A stretch of DNA of 64,000 nt from Phellopilus nigrolimitatus. Its lineage: Eukaryota; Basidiomycota; Agaricomycetes; Hymenochaetales; Hymenochaetaceae. The notes under the pieces are model-generated. The model was not told where the DNA came from, searched no databases, and was given only the letters and a program-made list of their open reading frames with translations. Of this stretch, positions 10,712 to 23,330 are shown piece after piece. Numbering within the stretch: the first letter of the stretch is position 1; each line of letters starts with the position of its first letter. The stretch lies in assembly GCA_021029095.1 (NCBI GenBank), contig JAJOHG010000113.1, positions 1 through 64,000 of the forward strand, given 5' to 3'. The translations under genes and the position numbers were made by a program.

Positions 10712-12474
10712 TCACCCTTCGTACCTCTCTCGTACGACTTCTTCGTCCACCGTCGCCACCGGTGCCCATGCTATTTCTGACAGCTGCTGAGCAGTATTGA
10801 CAGATGGAGTAGTTATGCACTCGCCCGCGGATGTAATACAAAAAGCTCGCTTTAAGGATTGCTGTCTGATGTGCACCAGTAGCCCCTGGCACATGATAGT
10901 CACCGTCGCCATTGCGAATCCAATCGGGGCCTCCGTGTAATCGTCCTATAGTAAATAGACCGTCAAGTCTAGCTTGAGCTCGAATCGACAAACGAGAAGC
11001 AAATCAAAGTCGTACACCCAGTGTGATCCACACCAACTCGCTCAGGAGGTAGATGGAGAATACCCTGGCCAATCTAGGTAAGTTACGCGATAAAAAGAAA
11101 GGCCGTATAGGAAAGAAGTCTCACATGAAGAAGTACAACACCGAGTCCTTTACGAGCTGCGCCATAAGACGGTCAGCCGGACCTCTCTCCCGCTTGAAGT
11201 TCTGTATCCCCTTGTACAGCGCAAACGAGCACAGCAGAGCCTCATGGCTCAGCTTCGCCACCCACGCGAACTTAAACACGCCGGGGATGGCGATGTTGAC
11301 ACACATGTGCATGCCGACTCCGGATCCGAAAACTGCTGGGAAAACTTGTCGGCGAGAGGCGTTAGAGTGAGGAATTCCCGGTGCATTCAACCAAAGACGC
11401 ACTTGACTCCTTTTCCGCCATGATCGTGGTGATGACAATAGTGCTGGTGTTCGTCGCACAAAGTGTTGTAATCAACAGAAGCAGGACTCTCTTGCTATTG
11501 TTATACATGGCATAGATCCTCAGTATAAGTGTCGCTGTGATGATCGTGATTTAGTGCAATTTTCGAGTACGACCAGTAACCTTTGAAGCACATACAGTCT
11601 GAGAGTAAACTGATTATTATTGCAGTTGCGTATTGAAACTTGGTCCATCGGATGCCTGGAATCAACTTTTCAGTAGACGAATCTAAGGCTCCCGCCAGAT
11701 AAACAGACAGCTTTTAAGGAATCTGGCTTAGTGCCCTGCTTTCGCTTCATTAATTAAGAGTAGAAAACATACTTCTATCAAAGCAATATTAGGAACAGGT
11801 CCGAGGCCACGAGTAGAGTAGACTCACTTCAGTAGTTGCCTCAGGAATGAACTGAACTGAAAACATAGTGATAAAACACGTTTCTCATGATCATACTGAA
11901 CTTGGAGCTTACTTATGTTAAGGTATCTGTAGGGGTTATGTTCGGCCAGTCATCGATTAATGCGTGTAAGTTGTATGCGTACGTTATAGCAAAAAGAGAA
12001 TAATAGCGCAACTGAGGATGATAGGCATTAGGAAAATCAGTTGTAATTTAATGACAGATCGGGCAGCTGAGGTACTGACTGCGAAGTAAAGGATTTTGCC
12101 AGCGCCGAGCCTGGCAGTCTAAAAGACAAAACACATATTTTCTCCCTTTATTCTCGCTCCGTTCGGCGGGCGACTTTGCAGCTTACCCACATATACCTTA
12201 CTTCATGATCAAGGCTGGACACTAGGCGAAACACGAACCGAGTATTTTGAGTTTTCTGTTTTTGTTCTTAGAGATGAAGAACAAACTTACGAAAGTAATA
12301 AATGTACAGAGCCATAGAGGCCACTATGATCTCGAAAAAATTAGAGGCTCGTGCATATCAGAGGTTTACAAACGACTCACGACTGAGCATCTTTGTCAAC
12401 TGGAATATACCCACAGTACTCACTGCGAGTTCCAGTACTTCACAGATTAATCCCGAGCAAGAGGTGGTCGCCAT
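10712..12474 (-). CDS. DUF6533-type seven-helix membrane protein (minus-strand copy)
   Basis: Multi-exon gene starting MATTSCSGLICEVLELAV (ATG at 12474). Exons then give LASMALYIYYF, LSSLDHEVRYMW, TARLGAGKILYF, IRWTKFQYATAIIIS, RIYAMYNNSKRVLLLLI, FGSGVGMHMCVNIAIPGVFK, AKLSHEALLCSFALYKGIQN, DSVLYFFM, VFSIYLLSELVWITLG and DDYTEAPIGFAMATVTIMC. These hydrophobic blocks with conserved charged turns match the fungal DUF6533 receptor-like membrane proteins of agaricomycetes, whose function is unknown. The same exon order is kept in the inverted paralogue at 49.8-51.5 kb, including intronic stretches. The frame closes at 10712 after an acidic tail. Splice sites are canonical where checked, so it may be functional; exact ends of the middle exons are uncertain. 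Confidence 0.62.
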
Positions 12475-14552
12475 AGCTGCTTGAGTAGAAAGAGCCAACC
12501 TTCTTAGTCGTCATCTGAGGATGGGACGCTTTATATATGAAAGGGCTTTCCACCGAAAGGCACGTTAGCTTGCTTCCCGTCCCAGCGTGATCGAACAGCA
12601 ATGTAAAATTTTAGATTACAAAAAGACACGGAAGACGAAGATACTTACGAACGTCAGAATCTGTTGATAAACAGAATCCATTTTAGCACGGAGATCCTAG
12701 ACGCGCAGCTGATATCAGACTGTTGCTTACCAGAACCCACGGAAGTAATGCCTCACGAATGTTTCCAGAAGCCGGAGGATTTGTCGAGCAACATCTATTC
12801 TGCACAAGCTAGCAGGAGCTGAAACCTGCAGCCGAAGTACAACAGCGGACATGAAAATGAAATCACGGCAAAAGCGGATACCTAGAGAAGCTGTCCCTAG
12901 GCACGGGGAAAGTTCGGAACGGGGCCTGAATCAACGTTGATGGCCTTCGAACTCTCCTGAAAAGTATTTAGTTGCGCAAAGTGAAAAATAATTGCGTTTC
13001 TTCTAATCAACGAATAGTACACGGAACGCACTAATGGGATTATGCCGGGTTCGAGCATGGAAGGCGGTCATCACTTCCATCACACCCGGGCACGTCTTTC
13101 TCCATCCCTCGATCAACTTATCGTAACTGCCTGCCGAAGCGGCCCTGCCGACATTATGTCCTAGCGGTGCCTGTTCTGACTTGGTTTCGATCTGCACTGG
13201 CCTCCAGAAGCTCCTCATCCAGCTCAAGGAGTGCGGCAGGTACGTTCGTCTTTCCATGTTCGCGGAGGCGCGCGCTGTCAGTGCAAGTGAGACTCTAGAA
13301 ACGAGTCGCGCGTCATCCGGAAGAACTGCGGCAGCACCCGGCCGAAGGCATTATAGAGTACTTTCATGATCGTAGGCGCGTGATGGATGGGTGACGAGCA
13401 GTGCAGGATAAGTAGACGCGGCATAGTAATAGTTCGATAACTATATGCAGGGATTCTGTCAGATAATTGAGGAGAAAAGAAAAGAAAAGCAGGTGTGACC
13501 AGTTTGTCGTGCAGAGTTGGATGCAAGCGGCAAGAATAAAAGCAGCACACCGGAAGATCAAGACGTGAATACCACTGTGTATGGTCAAAGTACACAGTAT
13601 AAAGAAGCCATATGAGCGAGCGATAACCTTGCTATAAGTGCGAGGATCTATCGATGTACAGACGAAAACGAGAGATTTCACGGGTACGGAGATAAGTGAG
13701 AGCCGAAAAGACATTCAGTACTGGGCAGACCAGCTAACTGCACGTGAGCGGCACAGCATGCAGTCTATCGCGCGCTCTAGCGCCCGCGCAGTAGCCAGAT
13801 TAGATAGGTGTATCCTGCGCCTGCGTTGGCGGTGAGTGACTGTTTGAGTCGTAGAGATTGATGATTCGGAAATGACTGAGCATGTTGCTATGCATTCGCT
13901 ACGTCTGTCGTATCATGCAAGGGCCGAGCTAGTGTCATCTGGGTACCGATATCAAGACTCGGGGTTCAAAGAAACAATATTGCTGAATCTTCGATATGAA
14001 GATGAGTGGGTGACGAGAATTTGTTTACACGTGAGTCGATTAGGGTCGTGGGAACTCTGATCTCTTGTTTTCATGATGTAGAATTAAGGTTTTACCAGTG
14101 ATCCTTGTGGGCCAATATGGGTGCCCTTATCTACTTACTCTACTTACATAAGACGAAAAATTTCGGGTAAGCTTTTCGTGGTCATCGCTTTTGACTGTTA
14201 CTAGTTAGCTACGCCTTGACCCGACAGCTAGTTACTCTCGTCTAAATCACGAAGCCGGCACAACAAAAAAGTGAGGAGGACTCAATTGAAACGGCGGCGA
14301 TTGCAACGGCATGATCATCGACTCATCAATGAATACCATTCCATCACTTGCGAAGATCAGCCTCGTTTTGGAGAAGGAACGTAATTCAGCAGCTCTGTCT
14401 GTCTAGCTCCCTGCTCTTGTCTCAGCGACTCAAGATCGCACTCCTCTGAACCTTTCCGCTCGTCCTCGACCAACCCTCCAAGGACCTGCTTGTAAGCAAA
14501 CTTGAACAATGAAGTCTGACGCTCGATAACAAAACATCATTTGTCCCAGAGA
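12475..14552. other. intergenic DNA with weak minus-strand fragments
   Basis: Open frames on the minus strand at 13003-13257 and 13278-13595 contain RVLPQFFRMTRDSF, which faintly recalls the start of fungal DDE transposases, but no DDE core follows. The region before 14553 is CT-rich and probably the promoter of the HeLo-like gene. No clear gene otherwise. Confidence 0.35.
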
Positions 14553-16497
14553 ATGGAGACAGTCAGCTCTGCCATTGGCCTTGCCGCACTCGTCAAAATA
14601 TCCAAGGAAGTTGTGGAGCAAGGCCATCGGCTTTGTACCGCTCGCCGTACAGTGCAAAAGCATCAGGAGAAGATACGACGTGCGGAAGCCCATCTCAAAT
14701 ACTGGAAGGTCGTCGCCGATGAGATCTTCAAAAGCTCGTCGATACCTTCGGATAGGCTAGAGGCACTTAAATTGGACGTCAAAATCACCGAAGAATTTAT
14801 GCAACAGTATAAAGAGCGAGTTACGGACTGGTCTCGTCGTCTTTCCGTCACGTTCGCAGAAGTAATTCCAAGGGCTGACATCTCGAAAGTCGAAAAAGAT
14901 ACGCCTGAGATTTGGTTTTACGATGAAACTCTGGCTGAAAAAGACGAGGAGGAAGAGGAGGAAGAGGAGGAAAAGGCGACGGAGTCCGAGCCAGACAAGA
15001 AGAAAGAGAAGAAGCGGCGACGGCTGGAGGGCCAGGGAAGGGTGAGCTCACTCGAATATTGATAAAATCGTTTTGGACATCTAAGATAACGTGCTTCAGC
15101 GCCTTTCACTCATCGGTAGAACGGGATTCATTTCATATGGTGACAAAGCTATCAAGTCCAAAGCTGTCGACCTGGTGGCGGCTAGACAAGAACTCGCATG
15201 GAAATGCCTTGCAGAATCTAGAGGAGCTCCTTGCTTGACTATCCCTGACGGGCCTAGAGTTGTAGGACGCGAGTCACGACTCATGCAACTTGTCGTGTCT
15301 GCAAAAGAGCGCCTCCGAACTGAAACGCCGGTCACGGAAATCAGTATCGGATTTCCATGGTCTCAATACGAGTATACTGACCGACGTATGGTAGATCCTT
15401 ATATGCGGGGCACACGGATACGGGAGTATGCATTTACGAGCGCATCTTTGAAGCACACATCCGATGTTCTTGGAGGCACAGATATGCCCGAGTATAATAA
15501 TTGCCTGGTCATTCACCGTGCGGAGGGCATCATACTTTCGTATAGGCGTTACAAAGAGGAAGCGCTCAAGCTTGTTCGTCTTTTTGCGGAGGAGAGTCCG
15601 CATTCGAAGGGTTTTCTTGCGCATAGGCCAGAGGGCGACGTGCTTCGTTGTTGCCCTATCATAGTGACAAGCCCCGGCAATGGATGTGATCTTCTATTCA
15701 AACTTCCCCCTGCATCTAACCCATTCCCTTTAACTCTTCGCCACTTGCTTATGGATAAGAATTCACTAAACCCTCTTCATCCACTTGCCGACCGCGTCGA
15801 CTTCGCAATACATCTTGTATCCGGGCTTCTGGTCATTCACTCGCTTGGCCTTGTTCACAAGCGCGTCCATCCTGAGACTATTGTTGTCGTTGAGCCTCTG
15901 ACTATGACCGAACGCGACCGGTTTCCTTACAAATTGGGACACCCATATCTTTCATCATTACAGCTGGCACGTACAGATGATGGTAAAACGAGCATGGAGC
16001 CTTATCAAGAAGCCCTTGAGCGTCGCCGTATCTACCTTCATCCGCGGGATCAGGGAGTCGACACAATGAGTCCTGAAAGACGGTTTGACCCGTATCGAGC
16101 GCAGGATGATATCTACAGCCTCGGCATCTGCCTATTCGAGATCGCTCTTTGGAGGTCCTTGCTTGTCTGGAAGGGCGATATGCGAGACCCGGATTACATT
16201 CATGACAATAGCTTCGTTCCTTTGGAAGCCAGTCTCGGGTTGTGGTTGGGTTTAAATGCCAAAGAAAGGGCGGAGAAAAGGTCAGAGCTTTTTATCAAAC
16301 ATGTGAAGGAGAAAGTGCCACCTGTCCTTGGGGATGATTTCGCAGACGTCATCACAAGCTTCATCCGAGCTGGATACGACGACAGAGTCTTCGGTGTTTC
16401 ATTGGCAACAAAGAGTGAAGCGGAGGTCAACCTCTTTTTCCTTAGGAAGGCTCTCAGAATTCTCAAAGCACTTCGGAGGAAGTTGATAAAGGATTGA
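14553..16497 (+). CDS. HeLo-like helical domain fused to a pseudokinase
   Basis: Two exons (14553-15041 and 15100-16497) joining to 628 aa. Residues 1-125 form a helical, amphipathic bundle starting METVSSAIGLAALVKISKEV, as in HeLo/HELL-type fungal cell-death domains. Residues 129-160 are a glutamate run followed by KKKEKKRRR. Residues about 290-620 resemble a kinase fold lacking catalytic residues: the catalytic loop is VHKRVHPETIVV (415-426) instead of HRD...N, the DFG position reads KLGHPYLSS, while SPERR (APE-like) and DDIYSLGICLFEI are kept. This is the architecture of fungal HeLo-kinase proteins and is analogous to animal MLKL, a membrane-disrupting executioner; that role is inference. 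It stands at the edge of a block of five further kinase-like genes. Confidence 0.75.
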
Positions 16498-16813
16498 TTT
16501 AAATAATTGTACAAACTCTTGTAGCCTTCAATTCATAGAAAATAAATGTTCGTGCACAATTAGGGTGTTGGCTGATATACTATCGCTAAAGTTTGTGTAA
16601 AATTGCAAGTTTATAACGGCGCAGTCGGTTCTTACATGTAAGCTCGTACGCGCCTGATGGTGAGGGTCAAAGGAGACTCGGTACGCGACTAATTGATTCC
16701 CGTTGTTCTCTTCTCAGTATCACAAATGAATGGAATTAGCGGTACGGAATAAAGCATGAGAATATATTTGTTTCAGAGCGCTACATATGCATTTGCAGAT
16801 CGTCGAGCAAAAT

Positions 16814-18393
16814 TCATCTACTAGCAAGCTCGACGAGTCTCGCGTAAAGATCTCGTGCAGAAGGCCTCTCTTGTTTTATTCTCCAGCACATTTTCATGAA
16901 GTCGTAGTGAGTGTCTCTAACCTTTCTGTATCTTCTACCGTCATATTCTGCAGCTCTCACCGGATACTTGTGCGCGCGAAGTAAAGGATGGTATTCTTCT
17001 TTAGAAAGTGGCACCCAAGGAGCTGCTTCCTGTAGGGCCTACAATGTATGGCAGGAGACGTCAGATCGCGAAATTCGTGTCTCTTAGAAAAATGATAAAT
17101 CGTATATACCTCCAAAAGGGTGCAGCCAAGCTGCCAGATATCTCCTCCTCCGGTCCCAGATCGATATTCCCCGGAGACCTCATACTCAGGCGGAGACCAA
17201 CGGTCCCAAGTTTGCCTCGTCGATGATCTGTCAAACGCAGGATTTTGCATTAAGAATTCTTTGGCTGAGCCGAAGTCCCCAAGAACTCCTGCTATGCGAT
17301 TGTCGCAGACTTCGAGGAGAATATTTTTCTATGTGCATGAATGCATGAGCAATGGTAGACCTAGACAGGAACGCCACGCTTACAGCGCGAATATCGCGGT
17401 GGACAATGCCATGATAATGCACTATAATAGTTAGAATTTGTTAGAGTCAAATGATTTTTATCAACACTCGAATGCGTACAGAAGTCTATTGCTTTCACTA
17501 TGTCGGCGACCTAAATCGGAATTGAAGGTCAGTGCATTTATTTGGTATACCAGTCAATATTTACAGCACAACCTACAATACAAATCTTGTCTCTGTCGGA
17601 GAGAAAAGGCTGGATCCTGCGATGTATGTGGCTATACAGATCACCCATCTCATAGTACTTGCAGACCATGGCTGGCACAACGTTGTACGAGTAGCTTTCC
17701 ATAAATCCGTAAAACTCGAGGAGATTGTACACGCGAGCCGCGTTAAGTGTCGACGAAATTTTTTGCCAAATGATGCATTCTCGTGTGTAATACTTTTTCA
17801 ATGTACGTTAGCTCCCATATTCATACGCCGAATGTAGGGGTCCAAGGGACGCACGTACGTCAAGAATTCTTTTGATTTTCCTCTCCGTCCCTTGCTCCGC
17901 TGCTCCCTGGGACCTATTCATATCAGGCAGAAGGTAATCTGTGATGCTTCCAATGTTTATAGACTTGACCACAGCAAGTTGTACTCCGCAATTCACTCTT
18001 AGTGACGATAGCTGCTACCCTAGTTTTAATCGTCAATGAAAGAGACGGAGACGAAACGCCCACCGAAGTACTTTGGTATCCACTGACTCCGGTATCCCGC
18101 ACACGATGCAGGACTGAAAATTGACACCTGTCCAGCTCTGAATCCACATCGTCGCGATCGTCTTCCTCAATTGTTTCTTTATCGAATTCTGCCACTCCTC
18201 TCGAGCGCAGTTCTGCAGGAGATGTGCGAAACCGATCCGTATGTAAATTGAAATTCACGGCGATCAAGGTACGCGTACGGAGATAGAACAGCTTACCATT
18301 GAGAGCTCTCGTCTTCACTGCGTAGATGCGGGCCTCCGACGGTTTCATGCTAGAAGACGTTGGATGTGTAAAATATATCCGTCTTATATCCAT
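16814..18393 (-). CDS. TKL-type protein kinase
   Basis: At least seven exons, read right to left. The first carries MKPSEARIYAVKTRALN (an upstream ATG at 18393 is in frame). An acidic exon follows (EFDKETIEEDDRDDVDSELD), then VQLAVVKSI with the candidate ATP-anchoring lysine, YNLLEFYGFMESYSY, VVPAMVCKYYEMGDLYSHI (hinge), HYHGIVHRDIRA joined across an intron to KNILLEV, GVLGDFGSAKEF, WSPPEYEVSGEYRSGTGGGD with IWQLGCTLLEVYT, and a C-lobe MCWRIKQERPSARDLYARL. HRD, N, DFG and PPE are all intact, so an active Ser/Thr or dual-specificity enzyme of the agaricomycete TKL expansion is likely. A glycine loop is not clear. The substrate is unknown. Intron borders are canonical; small exons near 17450-17530 remain unresolved. 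Confidence 0.72.
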
Positions 18394-18829
18394 CTAGGAG
18401 ACAGTTTAAATAGGTCATTGCAGGCTGCAGGCACGTAGTGCGCAAGGCCATTCTCCCACACGTATGCGTGAGCCTGCTAATCCATCATGCGCCGCGAAGA
18501 CTTCTCGAAATAGGGTTCTACCAGGATACAAGGAGATGTGAGTCAAAGCGGTGATTCGGGCACGTCGGTGAGCGTTCGGATAAAGCACGACCGTAGCCCG
18601 TACATCCATGAAGGAACATAAGTCTTCTGGTCATGATAGGGACCCGTGCACGGGAAGTCAGATACTGGAGTTTGCTAACAACTCCGCCGCCGAGTTTCGC
18701 TTTCTTGTAATAACCATTCCGAGGCAGACAAGAATATTTGGAGTTCAAGCGCTCAGGGCCGCTGCTCTTGTCTCTGTGCCTGCAGAACAAAAGAAGTTAA
18801 CGGCCAATTTGGAACGAGCTACTTGTCCG
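18394..18829. other. upstream region of the TKL kinase
   Basis: No gene identified; likely promoter of the minus-strand kinase and the left border of the tandem duplication. Confidence 0.4.
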
Positions 18830-20855
18830 GGTAAGAGTACATGTACGTACACGTCACGACAGGTGCGATCATTTGTACATGTACATTCCATTTTTGTTTC
18901 GCTAATAAACTGTTTATACTTCGATGTAGCGAAGGAATATCACGCCCTCTCTAACACCAAAACACAAGAGCGTTAATTTCTCAGGCGGCATCCGGAGATA
19001 CTAATCAGATATCAGGGGTCTGTCAGGAGCAAGTCGTCGCAAAGCAAAACCAAAGCAAAACCAAATCAAAAAACATTGTTTGAATTATTTCATGTGAAGG
19101 AAATCCGCACGTAATATATATTTCAAAGTAAAAGCAACACGAGTAGCAGCAAAACATGGGCGCGGGAATCTAACAATACGAACGGTTTAACCCAGCAACC
19201 ATCGCTGCAGGCGTAATAGATACCTCCGTGGGCCGGTAAAGAGGAGGAATGATGCGACCGAGAAAGGAAGGAAAGCTACCGCTTTGGCTGGGAGACACAT
19301 TGAGCATTCGAGAAAGATACGCTAGGAATGACAAAAAACATGTTGGTCACAAACTCACTTATTGACCCAAGCGATCTCGACAAATATGACAGCTCCCGGA
19401 AAACGGAGCGGATATTTCGAGTGAGGCGCACCGTACTACGCTCGTCGTGAGAGTGTAGGCACCAGCGATGCGCGTAGCCAGGACACGTTCTTATCAACTG
19501 ATTGAAAAGCTCAAGAGCCTGAAGAGCAGTCAACCGTTCCTCAGGCTTCTCTTTTGTCATTTCGTCAATGAGAGGAGTCAGGACCAGAAGGTTCTTATAT
19601 ACCTGAGCGAAGAATACATTAGTAGGAGGGGGAGTACTAAACGCATGCAAAAACGTACATCGAGAAGATTCCTCTTAAAGGTCATCCCTAAGGTGAATAC
19701 GTCGACACGAAACGGATCGTAAGGGATAAATAAGCTCAATTCTGGAACGTCTTCATCTTGTGCCACATTACCAATCACCAGACGAGGTTCGTTGTCGTCT
19801 CCAAAATACGTAGAAATTCCGAAGTCCGTGAAATAATATTTAACACGTTCAACATCATTTCTCGATCGTGGTTTGGCTTTTGACAAATCTCGTGCTGTTA
19901 AGTGTTGCTGACATGGGTGAAATCCATCTGGATCGAAGAGGGAATGCCCGTCCATCATTATATTGAGATCAGAAAGATCCCTTTACACGAGTTGGAATAG
20001 CTTGCGTCAGACGCTATCGACATTTCAGTAAAAACAAAAGTCAGGCGCACCTATGAGCGACGTTTTGACTATGCATGTAAACAAGCCCCTTCAAGTACGT
20101 TGGGAATCAGCAAGGATGAGATTCTGCACGAAGTAGACATACCTCTAATGCCTGACGCACAAAATCAACTGCTTCGTCTACATGGTCAAAATCTGGGTCG
20201 TTAAAACGTCGGAGAAGCGGCATGACAATGAACACCGTTTGTTTGTCTTCCTCAACGAATGTGTCAAAGATCGGAACGCAATGGTTCGTAGGATCCTGGA
20301 GGCGCTCTGATGAAGATAGCATGAGACCTATTCGAGCCTCCTGACTGTCCGCTGAAAATTTCTTGATTGCCACGATTTTGCCATCCTGGACTCGCTTTGC
20401 ATCCATGACTGTTTCTCTCTTTAGCAGATCAAAGAGTAATATATTTCAGATATGTACCCCAGAGGAATGAAGAAGACAAGGCATACGACTTGTTCGTGCG
20501 CATCCTCGCAAGCGTACGGAAAGATGTCGGTCTCAAGCCAGGACGGTTTCCACCCAGGATGGTATCTCGGCCTCAACTGATAGCCACGAGAAAGCAAGAA
20601 ATAATAACGATCCCTCCACCAGCACTCGGACCCCAGCAAGCTGAAGCTACCATCACTTTCAATTTCTCTGAAGTACTCCAGGTCACTCTGGCTGGTCATG
20701 CGCCACATCGGATCGGAAGGTAAAACAACAGAATCATAGTGGATAAGGTCGTCCATGGCTGGCGCCTTGCGGATGGCAGAAGGGCGGAGACTTGCCCGAC
20801 AATTAGCGGGAATCAGAATATGGTAGTCGTGTCGGTATTTGAACGTTGAAGGAGC
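18830..20855. repeat. tandem duplication, unit 1 (about 2.03 kb)
   Basis: Unit 1 begins near GTACATGTACGTACACGTCACGACAG-type sequence and includes the 3' flank, the kinase-like gene and its promoter. Unit 2 repeats this order at 20856-22900, including non-coding flanks (ACACAAGAGCGTT and TCTGTCAGGAGCAAG occur in both). Borders are approximate to about 30 bp. Confidence 0.85.
19187..20756 (-). CDS. kinase-like protein with C-terminal membrane tail, tandem copy 1
   Basis: Six exons. Exon 1 starts MDDLIHYDSVVLPSDP and contains WWRDRYYFLLSRGYQLRPRY. Later exons give MDAKRVQDGKIVAIKKF (lysine kept), NHCVPIFDTF, FIVMPLLRRF, GLVYMHSQNVAHR spliced to DLSDLNIMMDG (HRD and N intact), YYFTDFGIST (DFG intact), YDPFRVDVFTLG, and EMTKEKPEERLTALQAL. 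The last exon encodes AVAFLPFSVASFLLFTG, a hydrophobic helix, then a basic tail RRYLLRLQRWLLG, so a C-terminal membrane anchor is likely. It belongs to a large agaricomycete kinase-like family with short activation segments and no clear glycine loop. An active enzyme is possible. Copy 2 immediately upstream has the same exon structure; copy 3 lies at 37.2 kb. Confidence 0.72.
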
Positions 20856-22900
20856 GAGCTATTGTCCAGGTTAGAGTACATGTACGTACACGTCACGACA
20901 GCTGCGATCTTTTGTACATTCCATTTTTGTTTCGCAAGGTAAACTGTAGCTAAACGTAGCGACGGACTATCACGTCCTCTCACACCGAAACACAAGAGCG
21001 TTGATTTCTCAGGTGACATTGGGGAATACTAATTAGATACCAGGGTCTGTCAGGAGCAAGTTGTCGCAAACCAAGACAAAATCAAAAACGTGTTCAAAAC
21101 AATTCATGTGAAGGCAATCCGCACATAATGTACGTTTCAAAGTAGAAGCAACATGGGTAGCAGCAAAACATGGGTGCGGAAATAAAACAAATGATACGCG
21201 AGATAGCTGGCAATGCGAACAATTTAACCAAATAACCACCGTCGCAGTCGTAGCAGGTACATCCGTGGGCCGGTAAAGAGGAGGAACGAGGCAACCGAGA
21301 AGGGAAGGAAAGCTACCGCTTTGACTAAGGGACAAATTGAGAGCACAAACAAGATGCATGAGATACCCCAGTAATGACAGAAGACATGTTGGCCATAAAC
21401 TCACCTAATGACCCAAATGATCCCGCCAAATACGACATCTCCCGAAGGACAGAGCGCATGTTTCGAGTGAAGCGTACGGTAGTACGCTCCTTGTGAGAGT
21501 GTAGGCTCCAGCGACGTGCATAGCCAGGATATGTTGTTATTAAGCGATCGAAAAGCTCAAGAGCCTGAGGAGCAGTCAACCGTTCCTCAGGCTTCTCTTT
21601 TGTCATCTTTTGAATGAGAGGAGACAGGACTAGAATGTTCTTATATACCTGAGCGAAGAATGCAGATCAAGAAAGGGTTACTGAGCATATACAAAAACGT
21701 ACATCGAGAAGATTCCTTTTGAACACCATCCCTAGGGTGAACACGTCGACACGAAACGGGTCGTAAGGAACAAATGAGCTCAATTCTGGAATGCTTTCCT
21801 CTTGTGCCATATTACCAACCACCAGACGAGGTTTGTTGTTGTCCTGAAAATGTGTAGAAATCCCAAAGTCCGTGAAATAATATCTCACGCGATCGACATC
21901 ACTTCTAGATCGAGGTGTAGCAATTGTCAAATCTCGTGCTTTCAAGTATTGCTGGGCTGGATGAAATCCATCTGGATGAAAGAGAGCTCGTCCATCCATC
22001 ATGATGTTGCCATCGGAAAGATCCCTTTACCATGAGTTGGTGGAACAGCTTGTGTCACTATCGACATAATAGCAAAACCGAAAGTGAACCGCACCTATGA
22101 GCCACATTTTGACTATGCATGTAAACAAGTCCCTTCAAATACGTCGAAGAATTAGCAAAAATGAGATTCCGCGCAATGTGATCGTGTGAGCGTACCTCTA
22201 GCGCTTGACGCACAAAATCAATTGCCTCATCTATATACTCAAATTCTGGATCGTTAAAAGCACGAAGAAGCGGCATGACCATGAACATGATTTGATCGTC
22301 TTGCTCGTCGATGAATGCATCAAAAATCGGAACGCAATGATTCGTAGGGTCCTGGAGGCGCTCAGATGAAGATAGCATGAGAGCTATCTGAGCCTCCCGA
22401 CTGTTCGCCGGGAGTTTCTTGATTGCCACGATTTTGCCATCCTGGACTCGCTTTACATCCATGACTACTTGAGTCTTCAGCAGAACAAGGCATAATGTGT
22501 TTCAGAAAAATACCACAGGGGGGTGAGGAAGGCAAGACATACAATTCGCTTGTGCGCATCCTCGCAAGCGAACGGAATGATATCGGTCTCAAGCCACGAT
22601 GGTTTCCATCCAGGATGGTATCTCGGCCTGAGCTGGTAGCCACGAGAAAGCAGGAACTCATAATGATCCCTCCACCAACGCTCAGACGACAGCAAGCCGA
22701 AGCCACCGTTACGTTCAATCTCTCTGTAGGACGCCAGTTCATACGGGTTGGTGATGCGAGTCGCTGGATCGGTAGGCAAAACGACAGCATCATAGCGAAT
22801 AAGGTCGTCCATGACTGGCGCCTGCGGATACTAGAAGGGACGGAATCTTGTCAGCGGGGGATCAGGACATGGGCAGTCGTTAGGCGTGTCGGTAGTTGAC
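20856..22900. repeat. tandem duplication, unit 2
   Basis: Second direct copy of the unit at 18830-20855. Corresponding starts (20756 and 22812) and stops (19187 and 21224) are 2056 and 2037 bp apart. Similarity is high in exons and clearly visible in introns and flanks, so the duplication is not ancient. Confidence 0.85.
21224..22812 (-). CDS. kinase-like protein with C-terminal membrane tail, tandem copy 2
   Basis: Same six-exon plan as copy 1: MDDLIRYDAVVLPTDPATRI, LLSRGYQLRPRYHPGWKPSW, a join into VVMDVKRVQDGKIVAIKKL, NHCVPIFDAFIDEQDDQ, FMVMPLLRAF, MHSQNVAHR spliced to DLSDGNIMMDG, YYFTDFGISTHF, YDPFRVDVFTLGMVF, EKPEERLTAPQALELFDRL and a final exon AVAFLPFSVASFLLFTG with tail RMYLLRLRRWLFG. 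All catalytic motifs (AIKK, HRD..N, DFG) are kept and no frame breaks are seen. The changes from copy 1 are mostly conservative, consistent with selection on both. The membrane tail implies action at an internal or plasma membrane; the partner is unknown. Confidence 0.72.
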
Positions 22901-23330
22901 CTAAACAACAAAGGAACTTAACTTCATTATGTAATAATACAACGCGCGTGCGTCAAACAACCACCCATACGGACACATCCGAAACGTGCGGCCCGATTCT
23001 CGCGCAACAAATTTGATTACGGAAAACAACGGCTGCCAAAACCTTGATATGCCTTCCTCGTCTTTTTGTCTCGAAGCGTGCAAGATTGTAGATCTAGACC
23101 ATAAGGGCGTGCACGATAACTGGAAGTCATGAGCGTCGTCAACTTCATAAGACCCGTCGCAACCATTTGGCCTCTTGATTCTAACTTGCTGCTTAAACAT
23201 CCGCAACGCTCGCTTCCCTAGACATTACTGAAAGCCTTCAGCCAATGTCCTATCTTTTGCTATAGAGGCACTTCCACATTTCTGCAAGCGCGTAGCTGGT
23301 CATACGAGAATTCAATTTCACGTGTGTGCT
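22813..23330. other. divergent intergenic region
   Basis: It lies between the minus-strand tandem kinase and the plus-strand TKL kinase, so probably carries both promoters. A 101-codon minus-strand frame (22901-23206) shows no recognisable motif. Confidence 0.4.

Noticed and set aside
13003..13714. Possible DDE transposase start (RVLPQFFRMTRDSF) on the minus strand
   Set aside because: No DDE catalytic core, TIR or target duplication could be found nearby.
22901..23206. 101-codon minus-strand frame upstream of tandem kinase copy 2
   Set aside because: Absent from the corresponding position upstream of copy 1 and without recognisable features.
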